In this document: piece by piece, positions 9,820-18,251 of the stretch
Position numbering within the stretch: position 1 is the first letter of the stretch
Layout of the letters: each line of letters begins with the position of its first letter
Assembly: GCA_026398385.1 (NCBI GenBank)
Contig: JAPLSZ010000253.1
Coordinates: forward strand, 1 to 39,077
Source: Kiritimatiellota bacterium
Lineage (GTDB): Bacteria; Verrucomicrobiota; Kiritimatiellia; CAIQIC01
DNA length: 39,077 nucleotides
Reading direction: 5' to 3'
Notes under the pieces: model-generated
The model's database searches: none
What the model was told of the DNA's origin: nothing
The model's input: only the letters and a program-made list of their open reading frames with translations
Position numbers and translations under genes: made by a program

Positions 9820-10269
9820 TCAGGCCCTGGCTTTGGGGATCTTGACGGTTTTCGGAATCGGCGGTGGCGGCGGGGCGCCCGGCGCCTCGAGGTCGTGGAC
9901 GATCTCGCGCAGGATGGTGCTGTAGCCCTTGCCGGCGGCCAGTTGCTGATCGGTTTCCAACAGGATCGTTTCCGTGCCCGCCTGGTAGCCGGTTTCGAAG
10001 GTCAGGACGGTGCCGCCGACGCGCAGGTGGTCCCCGGCCAGCAGCCGGACCACGTCGATGCGCTCTTCGTTGACCCAGGTGCCGTTGTGGGACTGGAGGT
10101 CCTTGAGATAGTAGGCGCCATCCCACCAGCGCAGGCCGCAGTGGATGCGCGAGACCTTCTCGTCCGGCAGCACGACGTCGTTTTCGTGGCCGCGCCCGAT
10201 GGTGATCGGCACCTCGGTCAGGGGCACCACGATAATTCTGCCGTCGGCCACGGTGTACTTCAGCCGCAT
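9820..10269 (-). CDS. FHA domain-containing protein
   Basis: ITIGRGHENDVVLPDEKVSRIHCGLRWWDGAYYLKDLQSHNGTWVNEERI: canonical FHA GR..S/NGT motifs. Confidence 0.85.
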   Translation of the reverse strand: MRLKYTVADGRIIVVPLTEVPITIGRGHENDVVLPDEKVSRIHCGLRWWDGAYYLKDLQSHNGTWVNEERIDVVRLLAGDHLRVGGTVLTFETGYQAGTETILLETDQQLAAGKGYSTILREIVHDLEAPGAPPPPPIPKTVKIPKARA

Positions 10270-10331
10270 AAAGCCCTCATGCTTACTAAGCAAGAAAGCT
10301 TAGCGCCGCGCGGGACGATGGGCAAGCCAAA

Positions 10332-11294
10332 TCAGAGCTGGCCCCGCGCCAGCAGGCCGCGAAAGTAGGCGATGGTCTTTTCCAGCCCCTCGTCGAGGCT
10401 GACGCGCGGCTCCCAGCCGAGCTGCTGCCGGGCCAGGGCGATGTTCGGCTGGCGCACCTTGGGGTCGTCCACCGGCAGCGGCCGGTGCACGATCTCGGCG
10501 CGGCTGCCGCAGAGCGCGCGGATGCGTTCGGCAAATTGCAGCACCGTCATTTCCTGCGGATTGCCGAGGTTCACCGGCTCATGATAATCGCATTGGGCCA
10601 GGCGGCCGATGCCTTCGATCAGGTCGGCCACGTAACAAAAGCTGCGCGTCTGATGGCCGTCGCCGAAGACGGTCAGCGGTTCGCCCTGGAGCGCCTGGGT
10701 GATGAAGGCCGGCACGACGCGGCCGTCGCGCGGGCGCATGCGCGGGCCATAGGTGTTGAAGATGCGCGCGATGTGCGTGTTCAAACCGTGGAACCGGTGG
10801 TAGGCCATGGTCAGGGCCTCGGCAAAGCGCTTGGCCTCGTCGTAGACGCCGCGCGGGCCGATGGGATTGACGTGGCCCCAGTACGTCTCCGGCTGCGGAT
10901 GCACCTCCGGATCGCCGTAGGTTTCCGAGGTCGAGGCCAGCAGGAAACAGGACTGCTTGGCCCGGGCCAGCCCGAGGGCCTTGTGCGTGCCCAGCGCGCC
11001 GACCTTCAAGGTTTGAATCGGGAACTCGAGGTAGTCAATCGGGCTGGCGGGCGAGGCGAAGTGGAAAATGTTGTCCACCGGTCCGCGGAGGTAGAGGTAA
11101 TCGGTCACGTCCTGATGGATGAACTGGAACCGGGAATGTCCCGCCAGGTGCTCGATGTTCGCCACGCTGCCCGTCAGCAGGTTGTCCAGGCAGACCACGC
11201 GGTGGCCCTGGCCGAGCAGCAGATCGCACAGGTGCGAGCCCAGAAATCCGGCGCCGCCGGTGACCACGGATACGATGTCCCGCTTCGCGCTCAT
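10332..11294 (-). CDS. UDP-glucuronate decarboxylase / NAD-dependent sugar epimerase (UXS type)
   Basis: [51 protein letters not shown] catalytic Yxxx[23 protein letters not shown]. Confidence 0.87.
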   Translation of the reverse strand: MSAKRDIVSVVTGGAGFLGSHLCDLLLGQGHRVVCLDNLLTGSVANIEHLAGHSRFQFIHQDVTDYLYLRGPVDNIFHFASPASPIDYLEFPIQTLKVGALGTHKALGLARAKQSCFLLASTSETYGDPEVHPQPETYWGHVNPIGPRGVYDEAKRFAEALTMAYHRFHGLNTHIARIFNTYGPRMRPRDGRVVPAFITQALQGEPLTVFGDGHQTRSFCYVADLIEGIGRLAQCDYHEPVNLGNPQEMTVLQFAERIRALCGSRAEIVHRPLPVDDPKVRQPNIALARQQLGWEPRVSLDEGLEKTIAYFRGLLARGQL

Positions 11295-11417
11295 GTTATG
11301 CTCCAGCCGCAGCTTGGCAGAACCACCGCCCAAGAACCACAAAATAATCTTAGGGGCCGGGGGCGCAGGGCACTGCTGCGGGATGGTCGCCCTTCTCTGG
11401 CAACGGGCCAAACTCCA

Positions 11418-11444
11418 GCGCGGGGCTGGAAGCCCCGCCCACGC
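11418..11444 (-). repeat. Dispersed palindromic (REP-like) repeat, GTGGGCGGGGCTTCCAGCCCCGC family
   Basis: gcgcggggctggaagccccgcccacgc; same family at 12731-12753, 18992-19016, ~19035-19084, 22557-22627. Confidence 0.85.
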
Positions 11445-11638
11445 CAAATTCATCATGGCATGCACCACGCTGCTGGTCTCCCATGTGGCGGAGACCTTAC
11501 CGGCAGAACAGTTACACCGCAGCTTTAATGATTTTGCTGCCCGATCTGTGAAATCTGCGAAATCTGTGGATAAAGCTTTCCTTAGTCCGACCCTATCTCT
11601 GCTTCCCCGCGGCCGGGTGGTTTTGCTATAACGCCCGC

Positions 11639-12553
11639 ATGACGGACGCGCGCCCCACCATCGCCAGCCTGCAAAACCCGCGCGTCAAGCAGGTCGTCAA
11701 GCTGCGCGACCGCGGCGCGCGCGACGCGGCGGGGCTGCTGCTGATCGAGGGCTATCGCGAGGTCAAGCGCGCGTTGGACAACCGCTGGCCGTGCGCCACG
11801 CTCTTTCACTGTCCTGAGCTGTTCATGGGCGGCAACGAGCGCGCGCTGCTCGAACGCGCCGCGGCGGGCGGCACGGAACTGGTCGAATGCACGGAGCCGG
11901 TGTTCCGGAAGATGGCCTACCGCGACCGGCCCGAGGGCCTGCTCGCGCTCGCGCCGCAAGTCCGCCGGACGCTGGCCGACCTGCGGGTGCCCGCGCAGTC
12001 GCTGCTGATCGTCACCGAGGCCATCGAGAAGCCCGGCAACCTGGGCACCATCCTGCGCAGCGCCGACGCCGCCGGCGTGCAGGCCGTCATCGTCTGCGAC
12101 CGCGGCACGGATGTCAACAACCCCAACGTCGTGCGCGCCAGCCTGGGCACGCTGTTCAGCGTGCCGGTGGCCGAGGCCGGTTCGCCGGAGACGCTCGCCT
12201 GGCTGCGCGCGCGGGGCCTCCGGGTGCTGGCCGCGCCGCCGCACGCCGACCGGGAATACACCGACGCGGACCTCACCGGCGGCCTGGCCATCGTCGTCGG
12301 CGCGGAGCAGTACGGGCTCAGCTCGCTCTGGATGGAGCACGCGGACGTGCAGGTGAAGATTCCGATGCTGGGTCAGGGCGATTCCCTCAACGTCGCCGCC
12401 GCGACGACCATCCTGCTGTACGAGGCGGTGCGGCAGCGACGGGGACGGGGAAGGCTGAAGGCTGAAGGCGGGGGAGGCGGAACTTTATCCACAGATTCCA
12501 CCGATTACGCAGAACAGGAGGGGCGCCGGAAATTAACCACGGACCACGGATAA
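11639..12553 (+). CDS. TrmH/SpoU-family RNA methyltransferase
   Basis: [117 protein letters not shown]. Last ~35 aa are repeat-derived. Confidence 0.9.
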   Translation: MTDARPTIASLQNPRVKQVVKLRDRGARDAAGLLLIEGYREVKRALDNRWPCATLFHCPELFMGGNERALLERAAAGGTELVECTEPVFRKMAYRDRPEGLLALAPQVRRTLADLRVPAQSLLIVTEAIEKPGNLGTILRSADAAGVQAVIVCDRGTDVNNPNVVRASLGTLFSVPVAEAGSPETLAWLRARGLRVLAAPPHADREYTDADLTGGLAIVVGAEQYGLSSLWMEHADVQVKIPMLGQGDSLNVAAATTILLYEAVRQRRGRGRLKAEGGGGGTLSTDSTDYAEQEGRRKLTTDHG

Positions 12554-12703
12554 AGCGGTAAACGACAAGGCTTGGCGCGGCCGAGCCGCAGTCAAGAATG
12601 TTTGGACAGGATTAACAGGATTTTCAGAAAGGTTGTTAGTTTGTGGACGGACAGGCTGGCTTGGCGACAGCTTTCAATCCTGTAGAATCTTGTTAATCCT
12701 GTC
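12554..12703 (+). repeat. Dispersed hairpin repeat, copy B (inverted relative to 201-352)
   Basis: gcggtaaacgacaaggcttggcgcggccgagccgcagtcaagaatgtttggacaggattaacaggattttcag...caatcctgtagaatcttgttaatcctgtc; terminal inverted repeats at 12605 and 12703. Confidence 0.85.
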
Positions 12704-12730
12704 AAATCGTCTTGTGCGCTGGCCTATCCC

Positions 12731-12753
12731 GTGGGCGGGGCTTCCAGCCCCGC
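12731..12753 (+). repeat. Dispersed palindromic REP-like repeat
   Basis: gtgggcggggcttccagccccgc. Confidence 0.85.
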
Positions 12754-12888
12754 GGCCCCGCGTGCGGGGGAGCGCCGGGTCGCTCGTGCTTCGTCTTGTC
12801 CTGCATAGCTTCTCAGCGACGCAGGAAGCGAAGGGGCTTCGCCACTTCGCAGCAGAGACCCAGCCTATACCGTTGGGAAGGCGTCGCG

Positions 12889-14943
12889 CTATTCCGTCAG
12901 CCACTTGAAGAAGCGGACGAAGGCGGGATGCCGGCCGTTGGTGTCGGGATAGGGGTCGCGCCAGACCACGGCGACGGCGCGCTGCTCGGCCAACACGCCG
13001 CCGCTGCCGACCACCTGCGCCGCGAGAAGGATGGTGAAGAGCTGTTGCCGCGGACTCAGCAGGCGGTAGCTGTTGGCGACGAGCGATTCCCTGGCGCCAT
13101 CGTCGGCAAGGCTGGCAAAAACACTGGCATTGGTTACGGCCCGGCCCACCACCGCGAGGCTGTTGGTCCCATTGGCGCCGGTTTGGGTGAAGAGCCTCGT
13201 GGCGATCATCTGCGCATCGGCCGCGCTCACCGTGTTGGACGGACCGCCGGGGTAGTTCTGAATGGGGGCGTTCACAAAGGCCGTGGCCAGGGCGTTCGTG
13301 TTTTGCGAATTGATATTCACCAGCCCCCGCTGCACGGAGTTGGTCTGCGTGCTTGTGCCGAAGTAATCGAGCACCGGATGCAGGGGGTTGACGCCATCAT
13401 CATAAAGACTGATGGTGCGCCAGGGCAGGGTGGCATCGTAGAGCAAGAAGCCCAGTTCCGCCGCATTGGCGATAGTCCCGGTGGTGCGGGCGAACATATT
13501 AGTGCCTTCCGTGGAAGCAACGGAGACATTCATGGCACCTAACGTTATTTGTCCAAGGCTAGCGCTTTCCGCTTGCCAATCTTCCGGTCTCCAGTTGATC
13601 CGTGGATCAATAACGCCAAGGCCTCTCGGCGCGGACGTTAATGGTGTTATTTTATACGCAGAGAAAAAAGGAGGCGGCCCGGCCGGCATGTGATCCACAT
13701 GCTGGCCGGAGGCGTTGTCCACAAAGGCGGCCGGTAGAGTAACTGTCGCGTTGATCTGCCTGCCGCCGGGCCCCGAGGCGGCCAGGTTGTTGGTGGCAGC
13801 CGAGGTCTGTTGATAGGTGAACACACTCGTGTTGAATGAATAAGCTGCGGGTGTGAACGCCGCGGGCGCATTACTAACCAGAACGGGTGCCGTCCACGGC
13901 GCCGAAAGGGCTGTGAGCGTGATCGCGGGTGGATTGGCGAGTGTCACCTGGTAACTGCCCGCCGGGGCTATCGGGAAGGGATACCAGGTCTCATAGATCA
14001 CGGACGTGAGATTGGTCCAGTTGTTAGTTACCCCAGATACCACATTGGAGGCGATGACCTCGGTGAGCATGGGCACGGATTTCGTATAGAAGTTGGTGGT
14101 CCCGCCGGGCGGGACATCCGTAGACGTGTCGGCATAGGCCAGCAGATTGGAAAATGCATCCGCGGCTTGTGTCCCGGTGTTGAGACCACATTGCTGAAGG
14201 GCGACGACGATGTTCGCCTGGTTGGCGATCAGTGTGTTGGTAGGGACGTCCAGCATGATCAGGGCGTTGGTGAAATTCTGCTTGAAGGGCGGGAAGCGGG
14301 AGAAGGCGACAAAGTTCGAGGAATTGGCACCCAAGGCCCAGGTCTGCCGCAGCTCCGCCACGGATTCGAAGCGCTTCGCGCTGGCGCGGTTGTTGGTAAG
14401 ACTGGCCGAGTAGTCGGTCAATAACGCGTTGGTGAGCACGAGTTCGGCGGCGGACATGCCGGTGTTGCGCGTGCCGCCGCCGGCGACATTGGCATCCAGC
14501 AGACCGGAACAATTCACCGCGAGATAGGCGACTTGGCTCGTGGTTGTCAAACTGCTGATGACTACCCAGCCCGCGTTGGTTCCCGCGCTATAGCTTGCGC
14601 CCAAGGGGATGTAATTGGTCGCGGAACCGGAGTACAGGTTGGCGCTCGGCGTGTTCGTGGAGTAGATCGGGGCGTCCGCGTACAACATGTTGTTCGGCAT
14701 GGCAGCATCCATGGCGTCGAGCGCCCGGGTCAAGGCGGCGTGGGCGAGGTGGCGGGCTTTGACGCTGTCCAGGTAGCTGCGCCCGGCGATGCGCTCGGTG
14801 CGCATGGCGATGGCGAAGGCCACGGCCAGCACCACCAGCAGGCAGAGCATGCCGAGCACGGTGACCAGCGCAATGCCTTGCCGGCGCGTGTTCCGCGTCA
14901 CCCCCGTCCGCTCAGAAATGCTGAGCTTCGTGTTTTCGCTCAT
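12889..14943 (-). CDS. Large GspK-like / Verru_Chthon cassette protein A-like pilin-related protein
   Basis: RRQGIALVTVLGMLCLLVVLAVAFAIAMRTERIAG N-terminal prepilin-like helix lacking Glu+5; DPRINWRPEDW and ...GFLLYDATLPWRTISLYDD...VNINSQ segments; last gene of the pseudopilin operon. Confidence 0.65.
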   Translation of the reverse strand: MSENTKLSISERTGVTRNTRRQGIALVTVLGMLCLLVVLAVAFAIAMRTERIAGRSYLDSVKARHLAHAALTRALDAMDAAMPNNMLYADAPIYSTNTPSANLYSGSATNYIPLGASYSAGTNAGWVVISSLTTTSQVAYLAVNCSGLLDANVAGGGTRNTGMSAAELVLTNALLTDYSASLTNNRASAKRFESVAELRQTWALGANSSNFVAFSRFPPFKQNFTNALIMLDVPTNTLIANQANIVVALQQCGLNTGTQAADAFSNLLAYADTSTDVPPGGTTNFYTKSVPMLTEVIASNVVSGVTNNWTNLTSVIYETWYPFPIAPAGSYQVTLANPPAITLTALSAPWTAPVLVSNAPAAFTPAAYSFNTSVFTYQQTSAATNNLAASGPGGRQINATVTLPAAFVDNASGQHVDHMPAGPPPFFSAYKITPLTSAPRGLGVIDPRINWRPEDWQAESASLGQITLGAMNVSVASTEGTNMFARTTGTIANAAELGFLLYDATLPWRTISLYDDGVNPLHPVLDYFGTSTQTNSVQRGLVNINSQNTNALATAFVNAPIQNYPGGPSNTVSAADAQMIATRLFTQTGANGTNSLAVVGRAVTNASVFASLADDGARESLVANSYRLLSPRQQLFTILLAAQVVGSGGVLAEQRAVAVVWRDPYPDTNGRHPAFVRFFKWLTE

Positions 14944-14954
14944 GATGTTCTCCT

Positions 14955-14975
14955 GACGCGGCCAGAGGCCGCGTC
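14955..14975. repeat. Perfect 9-bp-stem hairpin (gacgcggcc-aga-ggccgcgtc), REP-like
   Basis: Inverted repeat just upstream of the AGGAG Shine-Dalgarno-like sequence of the 12889-14943 gene. Confidence 0.75.
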
Positions 14976-15031
14976 TACAGTTAAAACGCCTGGATTATTT
15001 TAGCAAACCTCACATTCGAATATTGACCATG

Positions 15032-15709
15032 CTATGGATATTGCTCGGCATAACCCTTCTGGTTCTGCAAAAAGACGCGGGTGGTGTAGCGCTTCTCGTA
15101 TTTTTCAGGTGCGGCCCACACGCCCGGCCGCTGCGCGTCGGCATCGCTCAGCACGCTCATAAAGATGTCCACGTAGCGCGGAAGACCGTTGGATGAACCA
15201 TACCCAGTCACATCAAAGGCGGCGACGTTCGCGGCCACGGCACCCGAACCGCCGCCACTGCCCAGACCGCCCGTATAGGCTGAATTAATAGTGGCGACAG
15301 CGGTAGCGACGGTGCGCATGAGTTGGTGAGAGGGATTGGTGGTGTATTCCACAATACGGCCTTCCCGGTGTGTGCCATCGGGCGTCTCGGCCAGCGTGAG
15401 AAAGCGCGGCGCGGTGTGCGGAGTGCTGTTGGAAAAATTCACCATGATTGCGCCGGAGAGGTCCCGCGCGATAAAATCCAGCACCGCGCGGGCGCTAATG
15501 TTCTGGTCCATGCGCCGGGTGCCGCTCTCCCACGCCTTGGTGCTGCCGCTGAACACCTGGCCGAGCATCAGCAGGATGAGGGCCAGCACGGTCATGGCGG
15601 CCAGCAGTTCGATCAGGGTGAAGCCCCGGCGGAAGGCTGAGGGCTGAGAGCTGAAGGCGGAAGGCGGCAAGCCCAGCGCCGTTGGCTGATTTTTTAGGTC
15701 ACGTTTCAT
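15032..15709 (-). CDS. Prepilin-type pseudopilin, GspJ-like / Verru_Chthon C-like
   Basis: MKRDLKNQPTALGLPPSAFSSQPSAFRRGFTLIELLAAMTVLALILLMLGQVFSGSTKAWESGTRRMDQNISARAVLDFIARDLSGAI. Confidence 0.8.
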   Translation of the reverse strand: MKRDLKNQPTALGLPPSAFSSQPSAFRRGFTLIELLAAMTVLALILLMLGQVFSGSTKAWESGTRRMDQNISARAVLDFIARDLSGAIMVNFSNSTPHTAPRFLTLAETPDGTHREGRIVEYTTNPSHQLMRTVATAVATINSAYTGGLGSGGGSGAVAANVAAFDVTGYGSSNGLPRYVDIFMSVLSDADAQRPGVWAAPEKYEKRYTTRVFLQNQKGYAEQYP

Positions 15710-15778
15710 AGTCGTACTTCCGCCCCTCGGCTGCTGACCACCGCTAACAGCCAACCGCCGGCAAAATTTCCGCCCACG

Positions 15779-16234
15779 TCACATGCCGAAGTTATAGACT
15801 TCCGTATAGAACACGTTGGTGGTGGTGCCCCCGATGCCGGGATAGACGGTCAGCGTGACGCCCTGCACATTCCCCATGGCGTTCGTCGAGAGCCCATACC
15901 GGTACGTGTAATCTGCTGTCACATTGTTGCTGTATTTATAGTCCCGCACATTTAGCACGCCATATGAAATATCGCGGGGGGTCTTCCAGATCTCCGGAAT
16001 GGTGATGTTGGGCTGGGCGGCCCACGCGTTGGTCAGCGCCGCAGCGCGAAAGCCGTTGAGCACCTCGTCGGCGAACAGGGCGGACTGGGTGTCTTCAATG
16101 GTCTTCTGGTTGGCACCCAGCCCGTCGGCGAACAGGCCGAACACCGCCAGCAGGCCGACGCTCAACACGAGAATCGCCAGCGCGACTTCGACCATCGAGA
16201 AGCCGGCCCGACGTTGGAGATGGTTCGCAGGCAT
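15779..16234 (-). CDS. Prepilin-type pseudopilin, GspI/PilV-like / Verru_Chthon B-like
   Basis: MPANHLQRRAGFSMVEVALAILVLSVGLLAVFGLFADGLGANQKTIEDTQSALFADEVLNGFR. Confidence 0.8.
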   Translation of the reverse strand: MPANHLQRRAGFSMVEVALAILVLSVGLLAVFGLFADGLGANQKTIEDTQSALFADEVLNGFRAAALTNAWAAQPNITIPEIWKTPRDISYGVLNVRDYKYSNNVTADYTYRYGLSTNAMGNVQGVTLTVYPGIGGTTTNVFYTEVYNFGM

Positions 16235-16237
16235 GAT

Positions 16238-16876
16238 TTATTCCACCTTTACGGTTCCGGTGAGTCCGTTGACCGTCAGTTGATTGGTAAAGGAATTGGA
16301 CTTGGTGGTCGGAGTGCCGTTGCTGGTGATATAGCCTTCGTTTAGGTTGATGTGTATGTAAAATTCTCCGCTCTGCACACTTCCGTCCGTTTTGAAGCGC
16401 AAAACCGGTACGCTGGAGGGAGAGAGCAATCCCTGATTGGCGGGGAAATTCGTGCACGTGTAGGCGGCTCCTCCGGGGTAGATGTCAGAATTGGTGTGGA
16501 TGATCACCCCCTGCGGCAGGAACGTCCAGTCGGTAAGGAAAAAGGGAATATTATTGCTGAGCGTACACATCGCATAGGCGTGGAAAGCCTTGGACCTGGA
16601 CGGATCGATAGGCTGCGAGTCGTTGGCCCATACCGGGAACAGCACATAGACCATCTGGCGGCGTGTGATGGCGTACTGGCGGGCGAGGCTCAGGCCGCTC
16701 TTGAGCTGGGCGGTGGCGCCGCGCAGGCTCGCGCCACGGCTCAGGCCGACGAGGGCCGGCGCGGCCACGGCGATCATGATGCCGACAATGGCCATCACCG
16801 CCAGCAGTTCGGCCAGCGTGAACGCCGCGCGCGGGCGCGGCCGGCGGCCGGTTCGGTCTGAATGGAGGGCGGGCAT
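16238..16876 (-). CDS. Prepilin-type pseudopilin, GspH-like / Verru_Chthon D-like
   Basis: MPALHSDRTGRRPRPRAAFTLAELLAVMAIVGIMIAVAAPALVGLSRGASLRGATAQLKSGLSLARQYAITRRQMVYVLF. Confidence 0.78.
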   Translation of the reverse strand: MPALHSDRTGRRPRPRAAFTLAELLAVMAIVGIMIAVAAPALVGLSRGASLRGATAQLKSGLSLARQYAITRRQMVYVLFPVWANDSQPIDPSRSKAFHAYAMCTLSNNIPFFLTDWTFLPQGVIIHTNSDIYPGGAAYTCTNFPANQGLLSPSSVPVLRFKTDGSVQSGEFYIHINLNEGYITSNGTPTTKSNSFTNQLTVNGLTGTVKVE

Positions 16877-16889
16877 AAATTCACACGTT

Positions 16890-17657
16890 TCAATAATAGA
16901 GGCGATCCTGGTCCGGCACGACGGTCGGACTGAGCGCTGCGCTGTAATTGGTCGGCGCCAACAGGGCATGGGTATCCATATAGCCCACCACGCCGCTGCG
17001 GGGGGTGGTGGTCGTGGTGTGCCAATTGCGCGAGTTCGCGGAACTCAGCGTGGGCTCGAAAATCACCGCCTTCTGACTGGGCGACCGGAAGATCGTCAGC
17101 TTCCGGCCGCCCATTCCGGCGACGCCGGCCGCCGCCACGTCGCTCTTGGCGTAACAATAGCTGGCCAGGCCGGCATTCGCGCTATAGCACGACTGGGCGC
17201 CGCCGGGGTACGCGGCCGCCCCGCTGTCGCTCGGGCAGCGGAGCAGGGTGACGTCCTTGAAGTAATTGGTCAGACTGTTATCCTGCGCGAACGCGTTGTC
17301 GTTGCCGGAGGTGTCGGGATAGACCAGCCGGAGATCCTGCACGGCCAGGTTGAGCAGCATGACGATCTGCCGCGCGTTGCCCATGCACTTGGCCAGCTTG
17401 CCCTTCCGCATGGCGCTTTGCGCGGCGGGCATCAGCATGGCCATGAGCACCGCGATCACGGCGATGACCACCAACAGCTCGATCAGCGTGAAGCCCCGGC
17501 GGAAGGCGGAAGGCTGAGGGCTGTAGGCGGAGGGTGGAAGGCTGAAGGCTGAAGGCTGAGGGTGGAAGGCCGCCGGCCAAAAACGCGAAACCGGCGGCGG
17601 GCAGCCCGCGCTACGCAAGCCAACGTTCGGCCTCTGGAACCTGGAACTCATCGTCAT
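16890..17657 (-). CDS. Prepilin-type N-terminal cleavage/methylation domain protein
   Basis: ...PSAFSLPPSAYSPQPSAFRRGFTLIELLVVIAVIAVLMAMLMPAAQSAMRKGKLAKCMGNARQI; 4-bp overlap with 17654-18175. Confidence 0.8.
   Translation of the reverse strand: MTMSSRFQRPNVGLRSAGCPPPVSRFWPAAFHPQPSAFSLPPSAYSPQPSAFRRGFTLIELLVVIAVIAVLMAMLMPAAQSAMRKGKLAKCMGNARQIVMLLNLAVQDLRLVYPDTSGNDNAFAQDNSLTNYFKDVTLLRCPSDSGAAAYPGGAQSCYSANAGLASYCYAKSDVAAAGVAGMGGRKLTIFRSPSQKAVIFEPTLSSANSRNWHTTTTTPRSGVVGYMDTHALLAPTNYSAALSPTVVPDQDRLYY
17501..17575. repeat. Low-complexity degenerate repeat (ggctgaaggctgaaggcgga-type)
   Basis: ggaaggcggaaggctgagggctgtaggcggagggtggaaggctgaaggctgaaggctgagggtggaaggc; related tracts at ~12453-12475 and ~15630-15665. 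Confidence 0.85.
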
Positions 17658-18175
17658 CTCCAGGAACGGATGTGAGTAGTGTCCGTTGAACTGTCGCTGG
17701 TGCTGCTGGGGCCCCAGGACCAGACGGCCACGCTGCGGCCCGCTACCGTTTCACCGTCCGCCGATACGGAGTTAACAGAATTCGTATCCACCGCGACTTT
17801 ATATGTGTGACCCCACGGGTCGTACAGTTGGCCGTCTACACCGCCGGGCACGGCATTCGTCCCGATGCTCTTTTCGCTGACGTCCAGATAACACACAGCT
17901 CGGAAATTGCCGGTATTGGTGGTAATGCCGCGCAGGACCTTGGTCAGGGTTACTTCCACCTCCTTATTCACCACGCTGGGGAAGGTGTTGTAATCGGTCA
18001 AATAGGCCTTGAGCGCGAGTTCGATCGCCCTGACCTCGGCGCGCGCCTGGGTTTTTTCCGCAGTGCTGATGGCTTTCATCACCGCCGGCAGCAACAGGGA
18101 GGCCAGCACGACAATGATGCCGATGACGACCAGCAGTTCGATCAGTGTAAAAGCTTTATTTCGTCGTGTTTTCAT
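17654..18175 (-). CDS. Type II secretion major pseudopilin-like protein (GspG-like)
   Basis: MKTRRNKAFTLIELLVVIGIIVVLASLLLPAVMKAISTAEKTQARAEVRAIELALKAYLTDYNTFPS...LYDPWGHTYKV. Confidence 0.82.
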   Translation of the reverse strand: MKTRRNKAFTLIELLVVIGIIVVLASLLLPAVMKAISTAEKTQARAEVRAIELALKAYLTDYNTFPSVVNKEVEVTLTKVLRGITTNTGNFRAVCYLDVSEKSIGTNAVPGGVDGQLYDPWGHTYKVAVDTNSVNSVSADGETVAGRSVAVWSWGPSSTSDSSTDTTHIRSWR

Positions 18176-18251
18176 AGCATCACCCCGCCAAGCCTTTCTC
18201 GTTCTTCACAACCTTCAACCCCTGCGTTCCAGGCAACCTGCGGCTACCTGT

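Noticed and set aside
10275-10312. Small ctaagc-aagaaa-gcttag hairpin between uxs and the FHA gene
   Set aside because: Only a 6-bp stem without a T-tract; compatible with chance.
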